DNA of 64,000 bases, taken from positions 5,394,001 to 5,458,000 of the forward strand of contig OZ253541.1 of the NCBI GenBank assembly GCA_965262365.1, in the 5' to 3' direction. The notes beneath the pieces are model-generated. The model saw nothing but the letters and a program-made list of their open reading frames with translations. It had not been told where the DNA came from and did not search any database. This document shows positions 33,522 through 41,237 of this stretch, piece by piece. A program made the position numbers and the translations under genes. This DNA comes from UBA6522 sp965262365 (GTDB taxonomy: Bacteria > Pseudomonadota > Gammaproteobacteria > Steroidobacterales > Rariloculaceae). The stretch's first letter is position 1. Every line of letters begins with the position of its first letter.

Positions 33522-34399
33522 CCGCCGAAATGGAGTGCCGCTATTACGGACGCGACTTCACGGTGGAGGAAATGGCGCTGCTGCGCGCGCTCATCGCCGG
33601 GCTCCCCGCCCTGAACCGCTTCGCCCTGTCGAAAGAGTTCTGCCGGCGCATCGGCTGGTACAAGCCCGACGGCGGGCTCAAGGACATGATGGCGCGGGTC
33701 GCCATGCTGGCCATGCACCGTGACGGGCGCATCGCCCTGCCGCCGCCGAAGTGGGGACGCAACCCGGCCGTGCCAATCACGTTCGGGCCCGAAACCGACG
33801 CGCCGCTGGAACCGCCGCCCGTCACCCTCAATGAGGCGCGTCCGATCCGCCTGCGAACCGTGCTCGGGGCCACTCCCCAGAGCAAGCAGTGGAACGCGTT
33901 CATCGCCCGCTACCACTACCTCGGCTACAAGACCCTGGTCGGCGCGCAGATGCGCTACACCGTCCATGACCGCCACGGTCGCCTGCTGGCCCTGCTCGGC
34001 TTCTCCACCGCGGCACGGACACTCGCCCCGCGCGACCGCTTCATCGGCTGGACGCCGGCGCTGCGCCAGAAGAACCTGCCGCTGGTGATCGACAACGCCC
34101 GCTTCCTGATCCTGCCCTGGATCCGCATCCCCAACCTGGCCTCGCACATCCTGTCCGTCGTCTGCCGACAACTGCCCGGGCAGTGGACCGAGCGCTACAA
34201 CACCTCGCCGGTGTTGATCGAAACCTTCGTGGAGACCCCGCGCTTCACAGGCGCCACCTACAAAGCCTCGGGGTGGGTCAACGTCGGCACCACCCAAGGA
34301 CGCGGGCGCTACGACCGCTACAAACAGTACGACAAGCCGAAAAAGGACATCTGGCTTCGCCCCCTGCGCAAAGACTGGCAACGAACCCTCAACCGGTAG
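33518..34399 (+). CDS. DUF4338 (DruA-family) protein carried by the IS66-like element
   Basis: The ATG overlapping the transposase stop is chosen, giving 293 residues; the frame is open further upstream inside the transposase gene. The protein has the family landmarks 'RYHYLGYKTLVGAQ', 'PRDRFIGWTP', 'RFLILPWIRIPNLASHIL', 'ETFVETPRFTGATYKASGW' and 'VGTTQGRGRYD'. DUF4338 is the domain of DruA in the Druantia anti-phage system, where its activity is not well defined. Here the tight coupling to a transposase points to a role in transposition or element maintenance rather than defence, since no other Druantia genes are present. No signal peptide or membrane segment is seen. Confidence 0.82.
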   Translation: MTAEMECRYYGRDFTVEEMALLRALIAGLPALNRFALSKEFCRRIGWYKPDGGLKDMMARVAMLAMHRDGRIALPPPKWGRNPAVPITFGPETDAPLEPPPVTLNEARPIRLRTVLGATPQSKQWNAFIARYHYLGYKTLVGAQMRYTVHDRHGRLLALLGFSTAARTLAPRDRFIGWTPALRQKNLPLVIDNARFLILPWIRIPNLASHILSVVCRQLPGQWTERYNTSPVLIETFVETPRFTGATYKASGWVNVGTTQGRGRYDRYKQYDKPKKDIWLRPLRKDWQRTLNR

Positions 34400-34479
34400 G
34401 TCATCCGAACACCGATCAGGTTATCAGCCCTCCCTCGCTTGCACCGCGCTCACTGGATCGGCAAAAATCTCCGTCATCT

Positions 34480-34500
34480 ATCCCCGCTTGACGGAACGGT
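34480..34500 (-). repeat. Right terminal inverted repeat of the IS66-like element
   Basis: It ends ...GCTTGACGGAACGGT at 34500 and is the inverted partner of 31120-31140. The next base begins the intron-like sequence TATTGCGCC. Confidence 0.88.
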
Positions 34501-35315
34501 TATTGCGCCAGGGAAAGCCCTGGAGAGGAGAATGCTATGAATTGAAACTGAAACCTCTCGTAGCGATCCAGCGGGTTCGACTCCCGCCCGGCAAAGGCGC
34601 AGCCCGCCAGCCGGAAGCAAGTCTTGCGTGGCGCGCGGCAACGCCCGTCGTGAAGCGTAGACAGCAGGTGATGAAGCGGCGGAGGAAGCCTCGAAATCGG
34701 AATCGATGACGCCTTCATTGTTAATCGTGTGGGGGCAGCACCGGAAGCGCCGCTATTGGTGAGGCGCAACGGGTCGTCCGGGGTCGTGGACCGGCGCAGA
34801 GTCACGGAATGGATCGCCTGGGAACCTGGGAGGTCCTGCTCACGCCCACGGGCAACGACGCTGGAAGGGGATTGCCAGCATAAATCCAGACCCCGGCCCG
34901 TCGCCGGGCCTGCACGGCGGCGGGACCGCCCGATGCGGACACGAATTCCGACAGGCACCCGTGGAACCGGCTGGCGAAAACAATAAGCCGAAGGACATGC
35001 GAGGGCAGGAAGTCGTAGCGCCTTGATAGTACCTGTGAAGGCGGGGAACCGTGGCCCTCGGGACCCGCTGGAGGGAAGCGGGGCGTCACTTGTACAGAGC
35101 CACTGATGGGAAACGCTGGAGGAAACGCTGAGTTCCACAAACACGTACACGAAACAGCAGTGGATAGCCGAACAGGCGAGGGAGCGGTCTTCCTCAACCT
35201 GCGGATCAAGGACGAAACTCCTTGAGCGAACCTGTCAGGTGAGGAACCGAGTGCGTCAATCGCGCACGCTCGGGTCTGCGGGGGGAGGGGCTCGGTAACG
35301 ACCCCTCCTACCCGG
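34501..35315 (+). mobile_element. ORF-deleted group II intron with 5' region and domains V/VI
   Basis: The first 690 bases match the intron at 18551 closely up to 'GGATAGCCGAACAGGCGAG' in the reverse transcriptase. Then only a scrap of the coding sequence remains ('LNLRIKD', 35192-35213) before the 3' ribozyme end. Two deletions removed almost the whole reverse transcriptase but left both ribozyme ends, so this is a small ORF-less intron of about 815 bases. It might still splice or move if a related maturase is supplied elsewhere. The 5' end abuts the IS66-like element. Confidence 0.78.
35240..35315 (+). ncRNA. Group II intron domains V and VI
   Basis: Domain V is seen as CCGAGTGCG, TCAAT, CGCGCACGCTCGG (35247-35273), a short stem with the expected bulge. 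Domain VI follows as GGGGGGAGGGG, a loop, then CCCCTCCTACCC (35280-35313), with an A in the 3' strand that could be the branch point. The pattern fits bacterial group II introns; the exact subclass is not assigned. Confidence 0.72.
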
Positions 35316-35669
35316 CCGCTCAAAGAGCCGACATGAGAGCGCTGTAATTGGAATAAATCTGTATGCGGTTTGCTTACGAAGCAAAGTGGCCAAGAAGACT
35401 TAGCGACTAACCACGCCAATCTTTTTCCCATAAATCAATAAGTTATAAAATTCTGCACGGCTGTAAGTCGCGAGAACGGCCAAAAGCGAGGAGCCCCCGA
35501 TACGAGACCCGCCAGGGATGGCGGGGCGAGTTCAAGCCCGCACGGCTGTACGCACGCGCCCCCGCGACTCGCTCTCTACAGGGAATTCCCGTTGCGGCGT
35601 CGCGGGCCTCGATCAGGCCGAAGGCAACGCGTCGACGGTGTTGTTGGTCAGACTAGACCGACACGGATT
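35316..35669. other. Gap between the intron and the DDE transposon
   Basis: There is no gene. A 40-base AT-rich patch (about 35419-35455) stands out against the GC-rich surroundings, and GCACGGCTGTA is repeated at 35455-35465 and 35540-35550. The rest is GC-rich with several short hairpins. Confidence 0.4.
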
Positions 35670-35690
35670 TGTCGGATTATCCGGTCACGG
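35670..35690 (+). repeat. Left end repeat of the DDE/ATPase transposon
   Basis: TGTCGGATTATCCGG followed by TCACGG matches the inverted sequence at 39047-39067 with a few differences. A partial second copy, GGCCGGATTGGTCACA, follows at 35695-35710. Confidence 0.6.
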
Positions 35691-35832
35691 TTGAGGCCGG
35701 ATTGGTCACATTGTTTTGCTTTTGCCGACCATCGCAGGCCGGTCGCCGCGACGGCGGTTGGGTGATGGAGGGGCACGACCCGGTCCGATCCGAAGGATCG
35801 GCCGGCGTTGGCGGGTCCGTTTGGGCGCGGAT

Positions 35833-36042
35833 TCAGAACGGGCGGGGTTCGCCGAACAGGTGCAGCTGGCGTTCGTGGCAGGACTCGGCGGGGCACGGGG
35901 GCGGCCGGATGGATTCTGCGTGGCGCCTGATCTGGCCGTAGTAGCGGCCTTCGAAGTCATAGGCGATGCGTTGCAGGCACTCGGCCATGTGCGCGGCGGC
36001 CTCGTCGCTGATCTGCTCGGGCCGGGGATCGGGATCGATCAT
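35833..36042 (-). CDS. Small protein, third gene of the transposon operon
   Basis: This 69-residue protein starts at an ATG overlapping the ATPase stop by four bases (ATGA), so its translation is coupled. The sequence has an acidic start ('MIDPDPRPEQISDEAAAHMA'), a helical middle and a C-terminal part with two cysteines ('PPPCPAESCHERQLHLF'). No known domain is recognised. Its conserved position at the end of a transposase-ATPase unit suggests an accessory or regulatory role in transposition, but this is inference only. Confidence 0.6.
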   Translation of the reverse strand: MIDPDPRPEQISDEAAAHMAECLQRIAYDFEGRYYGQIRRHAESIRPPPCPAESCHERQLHLFGEPRPF

Positions 36043-36839
36043 GGCCGCAGATCCTCGACGGCGCGGGCCAGGTGTTCGGCGTCCACGGTACGCGCTTGCT
36101 CGACCGCCGCGGCCGAGAGCGCGTAGTGGGCGATGCGGTTGATGAGCCGCGGCAGTCCGCGGGCGGCCTGGTACAGCGCCTCGATGGCGGGGGGATCGAA
36201 CAGGGGCATTTCGCACCCGGCCAGGCGCAGCCGGTGGGCGAGGTAGGGGTCCAGTTCCTCGCGCTCCAGCCCGCGCAGGTGGTGTTGAACGATGAGTCGC
36301 TGTTGCATCGATTCGTGCACGGCCATGCTCAGGCGCCGGCGCAGTTCGGTCAGTCCGATGAGCACCAGGCACAGCCTGGGGGCGGAGTCCATGTCGAAGT
36401 TGGTCAGCAGCCTGAGGTCCTCGATCACGTCGGCTCTGAGGTGGTGAGCCTCGTCGATGACGAGCACCGGTTGTTGCTTGGCCTCCCCGACCAGGCGGGT
36501 GATCTCGGTCTGGATGGCGCGGTAGGCCGCGGCGCGGGCGTGCTCGGTAGGCAGGCCCAGTTCCCAGCCGATGCTCTTGTACATGTCCATCACGTTGCCG
36601 GTGGACAGCGCCACGTAGCACACCCGGAACAGCCCCGGGTGCAACGCACCGGTGACGTGGCGGCACACGCTGGTCTTGCCGCTGCCGGACTCCCCGGTCA
36701 GCAGCCCGATACCGCGCAGATCGATGAGGTGCTTGAGCCGCGCCTCGGCCTCGCGATGGGAGCCGCAGCGGAACAGCTCGTCGGTGTGCGCGGGGGTTTC
36801 GAACGGCAGGCGGGTCAGGGCGAAGTGGCGCAGGTACAT
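36039..36839 (-). CDS. AAA ATPase of the transposon (TniB/ExeA-like)
   Basis: The 266-residue protein has an ExeA/TniB-type AAA domain: Walker A 'GLLTGESGSGKTSVCRHV' near residue 45, Walker B 'QPVLVIDEAHHLRADVI' near 130, a sensor region 'RLCLVLIGLTELRRRL', and the C-terminal 'ARGLPRLINRIAHYALSAAA'. In Tn5053/Tn7 relatives such ATPases pick the target and activate the transposase. The start overlaps the transposase stop by one base (TGATG), and the stop overlaps the small downstream gene. No membrane segment is present, which argues against the secretion-type ExeA role. Confidence 0.88.
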   Translation of the reverse strand: MYLRHFALTRLPFETPAHTDELFRCGSHREAEARLKHLIDLRGIGLLTGESGSGKTSVCRHVTGALHPGLFRVCYVALSTGNVMDMYKSIGWELGLPTEHARAAAYRAIQTEITRLVGEAKQQPVLVIDEAHHLRADVIEDLRLLTNFDMDSAPRLCLVLIGLTELRRRLSMAVHESMQQRLIVQHHLRGLEREELDPYLAHRLRLAGCEMPLFDPPAIEALYQAARGLPRLINRIAHYALSAAAVEQARTVDAEHLARAVEDLRP

Positions 36840-38170
36840 CAGTCTTCCTCCTTCAGTCGGCGGATGCTCAGCGGCGAGCGCGGCGGTTGCGGCTCCCCGG
36901 GCTCGATGCGCCCGCAGCGGCGCTCGCGTTTCACGGCGGTGTTGGCGTAGGCGTCCAGCGGCGTGGCCAGGCCCGCGGGACGTCCCTCGTGCACCAGTTG
37001 CAGCGCCCGGGTGGGCGGGGCGGCCGGATCGTATCGCACGGTGACGGTTTGCCCGATGAGGATCGCGTCGGCCTCGTAGAGGCGCCCGTGCAGACTCAGG
37101 GTGCGGTCCTTGAGCACGCGGCGTTTGGTCTCGAACAGGAACAGCTCGTCCAGATCCAGCCCGGCGGCGTCCGGGTAGCGCACCTCGGCGGCGGTCCCGG
37201 CCCAGCGGTCCAGCGGGGTCTGACCGTCCAGTCCGCGGTGCGGGGACTGATGGTATTCGCCCTCCACCCAGCCGGCCAGCGCACGGTTCAACGCCTCGAT
37301 CCCGTCGATCGAGCCCACATCCAGATGGCGCAGCCAGCCGGCGCGCAGGGTGCGGAACCAGCGTTCGATCTTGCCCTTGCCGGCCGGTTGATACGGGCGG
37401 GCGTGGATGAGCGCAATGCCGAGCTTCGCGCACACCAGCGCGAGGTGGCGGGAGCGGTAATTCGCCCCGTTGTCCACGTAGAGGCGCTCGGTGAGTCCGC
37501 GGCGCAGCAGCGCGTGCTTGAACACCGGCAGGAACGCGGCGGTGTTCTCGGCGAAGGCGAACGCGGCGTGGGGAATGACGCGGGTGGCGTCGTCGATGAA
37601 GGCGATGAGGAAGGTCTTGCGCCGGCGGCGACCGTCAGGGACCTTCGGCCCGTGCATTACATCGCTCATCCAGAGTTGGCCCGCCCGGCGATAGTTGAAG
37701 CGGCGCCGGTCCGTGGCGGGTCCCTGCGCGGCGGCCCGGCCCGTCAGCCCCTCGCGGCGCAGCAACCGCTGCACGGTGGACGCCGAGGGCATCGCCGCCT
37801 CGCTCACCAGCCCGTGCTCGGCGGCGTGGGCGATGACCGCGCGCACGGAGTAGCCGGGGCGCCGGGTCTTGATCGCCACCAGCGCCTCGGCGACCTCCGC
37901 GGGCATGCGCCGGGGCCGGCCCAGGTCCGAGCGACGTTTCGGGTACAGCGCCTCGAAGCCACCGTAGCGGTACGTCACCAGCCACTTGCGTATCGTCTCC
38001 GCGGCCACCCGGGTGCGGTGCGTGCCGGGGATCGCGTAGGTCCCGGCGGCCTTTTCTTTCAGCTTCTCACCGATGCCGCGGGCGCCGCGGGGCAGGTGCG
38101 CCAAGTCCGCGATCAGCCCGTAGCGGAACAGCGCCACGGCCTCTCGCAGCTTCTCGTCGTGCTCGGTCAT
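36839..38170 (-). CDS. DDE transposase (Mu/TniA/IS481-like integrase core)
   Basis: The protein has 443 residues. An N-terminal helix-turn-helix region includes 'VAAETIRKWLVTYRYGGFEA' and 'SASTVQRLLRREGL'. The retroviral-integrase-type core follows with 'QLWMSDVMHGPKVPDG' (D), 'ERLYVDNGANYRSRHLA' (D) and 'PAGKGKIERWFRTLRAGWL' (E). A beta-barrel C-terminal domain ('ILIGQTVTVRYDPA') is like that of MuA. It catalyses strand transfer at the transposon ends. The downstream ATPase gene is translationally coupled. All catalytic residues are present. Confidence 0.88.
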   Translation of the reverse strand: MTEHDEKLREAVALFRYGLIADLAHLPRGARGIGEKLKEKAAGTYAIPGTHRTRVAAETIRKWLVTYRYGGFEALYPKRRSDLGRPRRMPAEVAEALVAIKTRRPGYSVRAVIAHAAEHGLVSEAAMPSASTVQRLLRREGLTGRAAAQGPATDRRRFNYRRAGQLWMSDVMHGPKVPDGRRRRKTFLIAFIDDATRVIPHAAFAFAENTAAFLPVFKHALLRRGLTERLYVDNGANYRSRHLALVCAKLGIALIHARPYQPAGKGKIERWFRTLRAGWLRHLDVGSIDGIEALNRALAGWVEGEYHQSPHRGLDGQTPLDRWAGTAAEVRYPDAAGLDLDELFLFETKRRVLKDRTLSLHGRLYEADAILIGQTVTVRYDPAAPPTRALQLVHEGRPAGLATPLDAYANTAVKRERRCGRIEPGEPQPPRSPLSIRRLKEED

Positions 38171-38217
38171 GGTCTCGGCGGCCTCCCCGGGGTCTTGCGC
38201 GGTTCACGGTGGCCACG

Positions 38218-38934
38218 TTAGCGCCTGCAAGCCGGTGGATCAGGCCCCGTCCCGTGTTGGACGACCGCCAGAGCGGTCCCCGGCGCCGGCACGTCAGGAC
38301 AAAAGCCCAACGGCGGCGCCAGCCGCGCCAGGCGCCCCTCGCACCGCCCGCGCAGCCCCACCAGCACCGCCTCGGTCTTGAGCCGCTCCCGGAACGCCCC
38401 AACTTCCGGGGGACACTTCAGGAACCGCTCCGGCCACAGCCCCCGAACCGCCGCCAGGTTCCGATGCACCGCCCGCACCCGGCGGCCCAGCCAGCGCATC
38501 GCCCCGGGCAGATGCACCGCGTCGCGCCGCAGCGCGTCGGCCGCCTTGGCGAGACTGGGCGCGGCCTCCGCCTCAACCACCGCCTCTTCGACCGCCTGCA
38601 GCGTGCCCCCCAGCCTCGCCGCCAGGCAATCCGGCAACCGGCTGAACGTCATGTGACTCTCAGGACAGTACCAGCGGGCAACGCGCGTCCCGCGCGGGCG
38701 CTTGCGCGGGTAGGTCCCGTGGCGGGCGAAGGAACAACCGCCCCGCGGATGGTTCGGACACCGCTCAAGGGTTGCATCGCGCCATGCACGGCGTTTAACG
38801 TATTGCTCGCCGGTAAGCCCCGTTGGATACCGAAGCTGCACCGGCCACGGCCCGGCGGGAATCGTCGTCCCGCGCGGGCCACCCTCCCTTTCCATCCAGG
38901 AAGCGCTCAGGTTAACCCAGTGCCCCGCCCCCAC
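38218..38934 (-). CDS. Zinc-ribbon-containing protein upstream of the transposase
   Basis: The protein has 238 residues; an internal ATG at 38895 is an alternative start. It has a Cys/His cluster ('ERCPNHPRGGCSFARHGTYP' then 'RWYCPESHMTFS') that looks like a zinc ribbon followed by a helical DNA-binding region. The remainder is Arg- and Ala-rich helix without a recognised domain. It is 47 bases upstream of the transposase gene, on the same strand and inside the proposed ends. It could bind the ends or choose the target, as TniQ/TnsD proteins do, but no clear similarity to TniQ is seen. Confidence 0.6.
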   Translation of the reverse strand: MGAGHWVNLSASWMEREGGPRGTTIPAGPWPVQLRYPTGLTGEQYVKRRAWRDATLERCPNHPRGGCSFARHGTYPRKRPRGTRVARWYCPESHMTFSRLPDCLAARLGGTLQAVEEAVVEAEAAPSLAKAADALRRDAVHLPGAMRWLGRRVRAVHRNLAAVRGLWPERFLKCPPEVGAFRERLKTEAVLVGLRGRCEGRLARLAPPLGFCPDVPAPGTALAVVQHGTGPDPPACRR

Positions 38935-38952
38935 GTCGGTCGCGCCAGCACC

Positions 38953-39027
38953 GCGTTATCCACCGCCTGCCCACCGGCGACAGGGCTGACCAAGGGCCCG
39001 CGCCCGTGGACAGCCCGTGGATAACGC
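38953..39027. repeat. Inverted GCGTTATCCAC repeats near the right transposon end
   Basis: GCGTTATCCACCG (38953-38965) and CCGTGGATAACGC (39015-39027) form a 12-of-13 inverted repeat upstream of the zinc-ribbon gene. It could be a transposase binding site or the operator of the transposon operon. Confidence 0.55.
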
Positions 39028-39046
39028 TACGTCAACGCCGACTTGG

Positions 39047-39067
39047 CCGTGCCGGATTAATCCACCA
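39047..39067 (-). repeat. Right end repeat of the DDE/ATPase transposon
   Basis: CCGTGCCGGATTAATCCACC plus A is the inverted relative of 35670-35690: both share GGATTA, TCCGG and CACGG. It marks the probable outer end. Confidence 0.6.
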
Positions 39068-39132
39068 CGTCAGACGTTTCACCAGGAAGATAAACCGACC
39101 AAAAGGCTCGGTGGTTCAGTGAAAGAATGTGC

Positions 39133-40068
39133 CTAACAACAGACGGTTTCCGCCATCCGCTGCAGCGTTGCCGCGTCCGGAATTGCGCCCCTGCCGCCCA
39201 TGAGGTTGTCCAACATGTTCGCCGGCCTGCTGGTCGCCGGGGTGATGACGGTCACCGCCGGATGGGCTGCGACGTACTTGAGGAAGAACTGGGCCCAGGA
39301 AGTGGCGCCGAACTCCGCCGCCCATTCGGGCACGTCGCGTCCGGAAACCCTGTTCCACAGCCTGGTACGTCCGAACGGCGCGTAAACCAGCACGCCGATG
39401 CCGCGGTCCTGCGCCAGCGGCAGGATCGTTTCCGCAGCCACGCGGTTGTCCACGGCGTAGTCCACGCCGATGAAGTCGATGGAATAGTCGCGCATGACCT
39501 GGACAAACTCGTCGTAGCGGCGATCGGTGGTACACGTGATGCCGGTGTAGCGCACCCGGCCTTGCGCCTTCAGTTCACTCAGGATTTCCAACTGCGTCGG
39601 CGGGTCGCCCAGGTTGTGGACTTGAATTAGGTCGATGGGCGTCTTCCGGATGCGTTCGAAAGATGTTTCGATCTGCTGCCATGCGCGATCGGGGTCCGCC
39701 GCCCCGCCTCCACGGGCGGCGACATTGAGCTTGGTGGCCCAGAAGACGCGATCGTGGGCTTCCATGTCGTTTATTATCGATGCGGCCACCTCTTCGGAGA
39801 CGCCGTAACCGGGTGCGGTGTCGAATACGCTGCCGCCGTTGTCCAGCAGCGTCGTCAACACGCCGCGCAGCGCCGTTACGTCGTCGCTGCGAGCCACTCT
39901 GGAAAACGTCGCCGAACTGCCCAGGCCGATGATGGGCAGTTCCTCGCCCGTCGAGGGGACCGCCCGGGTGATCATGGGCGCATCCTGGGCCTGCAACAAT
40001 CGTGGATGGATTGCCAGAGCCGTGCCGGCGGCAGCAGTCAGCTTGAGCCATTCGCGTCGTGTGTACAT
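39133..40068 (-). CDS. Aldo/keto reductase with Tat signal
   Basis: The 311-residue protein begins with a twin-arginine signal ('MYTRREWLKLTAAAGTALAI', then a cleavage site near 'LLQAQD'), so it is probably folded with its cofactor and exported to the periplasm. The TIM-barrel aldo/keto reductase features are 'SVFDTAPGYGVSEE' (Asp and Tyr), 'VFWATKLNVAARG' (Lys) and 'IDLIQVHNLGD' (His), the standard catalytic tetrad. NADPH supply in the periplasm is uncertain, so such Tat-exported members may keep a bound cofactor. It stands 66 bases beyond the DDE transposon end and is the first chromosomal gene after the mobile island. Confidence 0.85.
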   Translation of the reverse strand: MYTRREWLKLTAAAGTALAIHPRLLQAQDAPMITRAVPSTGEELPIIGLGSSATFSRVARSDDVTALRGVLTTLLDNGGSVFDTAPGYGVSEEVAASIINDMEAHDRVFWATKLNVAARGGGAADPDRAWQQIETSFERIRKTPIDLIQVHNLGDPPTQLEILSELKAQGRVRYTGITCTTDRRYDEFVQVMRDYSIDFIGVDYAVDNRVAAETILPLAQDRGIGVLVYAPFGRTRLWNRVSGRDVPEWAAEFGATSWAQFFLKYVAAHPAVTVITPATSRPANMLDNLMGGRGAIPDAATLQRMAETVCC

Positions 40069-40205
40069 CGGGAGTCCTCCTCGGTTGGGCGAGTTGAGCC
40101 TACCCGAGCGGAAAAAGACGGGTCAACGAAGTTTCGTTAATATTTCTTTAGCCCGCGTCGGTGAGCTATTTCGGATAGCGTTAACGGGCCCCGTGGGACG
40201 GGCCC

Positions 40206-41231
40206 CTAGTTACCGGTTCTCTTTGCGCCCTGCAGGCTGGCCATACCCGGTGCGCGGCGTTCACGAAGCACGGCGCGGCGGAAGCGGAACAGTTCGGCCG
40301 GGCGGCCGCCGGTTTTTGCCGACCGCTGGCCGGTGCCTTCCACGAGGCCTGCGCTTTCGACCTGGCGCCTGAAATTCTGCTTGTGCACCTGCAGACCGGT
40401 CAGTGCTTCCACCACCCGCTGCAACTCCAGCAGGGTGAACCTGGGCGGAAGCAATTCGAATACCACCGGTCGATACCTGAGCTTGCCGCGAATCCGTCCC
40501 AGCCCCGTCGCCAGGATGCGGCGATGATCGAATGCCATGGATTCTCCCAGTACTTTATCGGGCGGCAACGGGTCGGCGCGGCCGCGATCGGTCCAGTATT
40601 CCGAGATCAGTCGCGCTTCATAGAGCAATTCATAGCGTTCGAGCACCTGGTAGGCGTCCCACCCGGCATTCCCGAGCCCGAAGCAGATTTCCACTCGCTC
40701 GCGCCGCTCCGCGTTGGCCCGGGACCAGTCCAGCAACGCGGCCTCGATTTCGTCCATGATTCGCGGGCGGCCCTCCCGCCAGTCTTCCCACGGGAAATAG
40801 GCGTAGCAGTCCTGCCAACTGGAATTTTCCGCCCGGGAGAGGTCCTGCTCGCGCACCAGCGCCAGGTAACCCACTGACAGCATCCGGCTGCCGCCCGCGC
40901 GCTCGCGGGGATCGCGCCCCTGGTCGGCGAACGTATAGAGCTGCTCCACGTACCCGAGTTCGCCCCGGGTTTTTTCCAGCACGGACCGGCGCATGCAAAG
41001 CTCCAGCGTGCGGTCATGCTTCTCGTCGAAGGAACCGAACGGCAGCGCTCGAGACGGATGCCACGAGTCCTTCCCGAAGAAACTCTCGCCCAATTCCCGG
41101 GCGCCGACCGTGAGCACACGCGGTTGATGGGCGGTGACGGCCAGAACCACGGCATTCAAACCGACCACCAATTCCGGCTTGCGCGACCGCGCCGGCCCCT
41201 CGCCGGCCGAATGCAGCGGGGCCTTTGCCAC
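40206..41231 (-). CDS. Nudix-type transcriptional regulator of NAD metabolism (NrtR-like)
   Basis: The 341-residue protein has an N-terminal Nudix fold ('ELVVGLNAVVLAVTAHQPRV', 'LGYVEQLYTFADQGRDP', 'MLSVGYLALV') and a C-terminal winged helix typical of NrtR ('LATGLGRIRGKLRYRPVVFE', 'LPPRFTLLELQRVVEALTG', 'KQNFRRQVESAGLVEGTGQ', 'GGRPAELFRF'). The Nudix box is degenerate ('RRSVLEKTRGELG'), lacking the paired glutamates, so it should sense rather than hydrolyse ADP-ribose or a relative. NrtR proteins repress NAD biosynthesis genes; nadB-nadA lie 26 kb away across the mobile island. The gene follows the TlpA-like gene by six bases. Confidence 0.7.
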   Translation of the reverse strand: MAKAPLHSAGEGPARSRKPELVVGLNAVVLAVTAHQPRVLTVGARELGESFFGKDSWHPSRALPFGSFDEKHDRTLELCMRRSVLEKTRGELGYVEQLYTFADQGRDPRERAGGSRMLSVGYLALVREQDLSRAENSSWQDCYAYFPWEDWREGRPRIMDEIEAALLDWSRANAERRERVEICFGLGNAGWDAYQVLERYELLYEARLISEYWTDRGRADPLPPDKVLGESMAFDHRRILATGLGRIRGKLRYRPVVFELLPPRFTLLELQRVVEALTGLQVHKQNFRRQVESAGLVEGTGQRSAKTGGRPAELFRFRRAVLRERRAPGMASLQGAKRTGN

Positions 41232-41237
41232 GGGCTG

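Larger units (their letters stand above)
31120..34500 (+). mobile_element. Complete IS66-like element with DUF4338 accessory gene
   Basis: The ends are inverted repeats of 21 bases (ACCGTTCCGTCAAGCGGGG plus AT) at 31120-31140 and 34480-34500. The 3381-base element encodes an IS66-type transposase and, overlapping by four bases, a DUF4338 protein. The usual IS66 TnpA and TnpB genes are absent, as in the ISBst12-like subgroup. No target duplication is apparent: the flanks are ...GGAGAGGA and TATTGCGC.... The right end directly abuts a group II intron. A truncated, inverted copy lies at 24243-25266, and a degraded 5' end at 14636. Confidence 0.9.
35670..39067 (-). mobile_element. DDE/AAA-ATPase transposon (Tn5053/Mu-like), about 3.4 kb
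   Basis: Four same-strand genes encode a zinc-ribbon protein, a DDE transposase, an AAA ATPase and a 69-residue protein; the last three overlap by one to four bases. The proposed ends are related inverted repeats: TGTCGGATTATCCGGTCACG at 35670 and, on the other strand, TGGTGGATTAATCCGGCACG ending at 39067. Both begin with TG, as in Tn7/Mu/Tn5053 relatives. Extra inverted copies of GCGTTATCCAC lie inside the right end. All genes look intact, so it may be active. The ends are inferred by eye. Confidence 0.75.

Noticed and set aside
32097..34381. Long minus-strand frames inside the IS66-like element
   Set aside because: They are shadows of the transposase and DUF4338 genes, without ribosome binding sites or recognisable domains.
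33518..34399. A Druantia anti-phage locus
   Set aside because: Only the DruA-type domain is present. It is coupled to a transposase inside IS ends, and no DruB-DruE or helicase gene is nearby.
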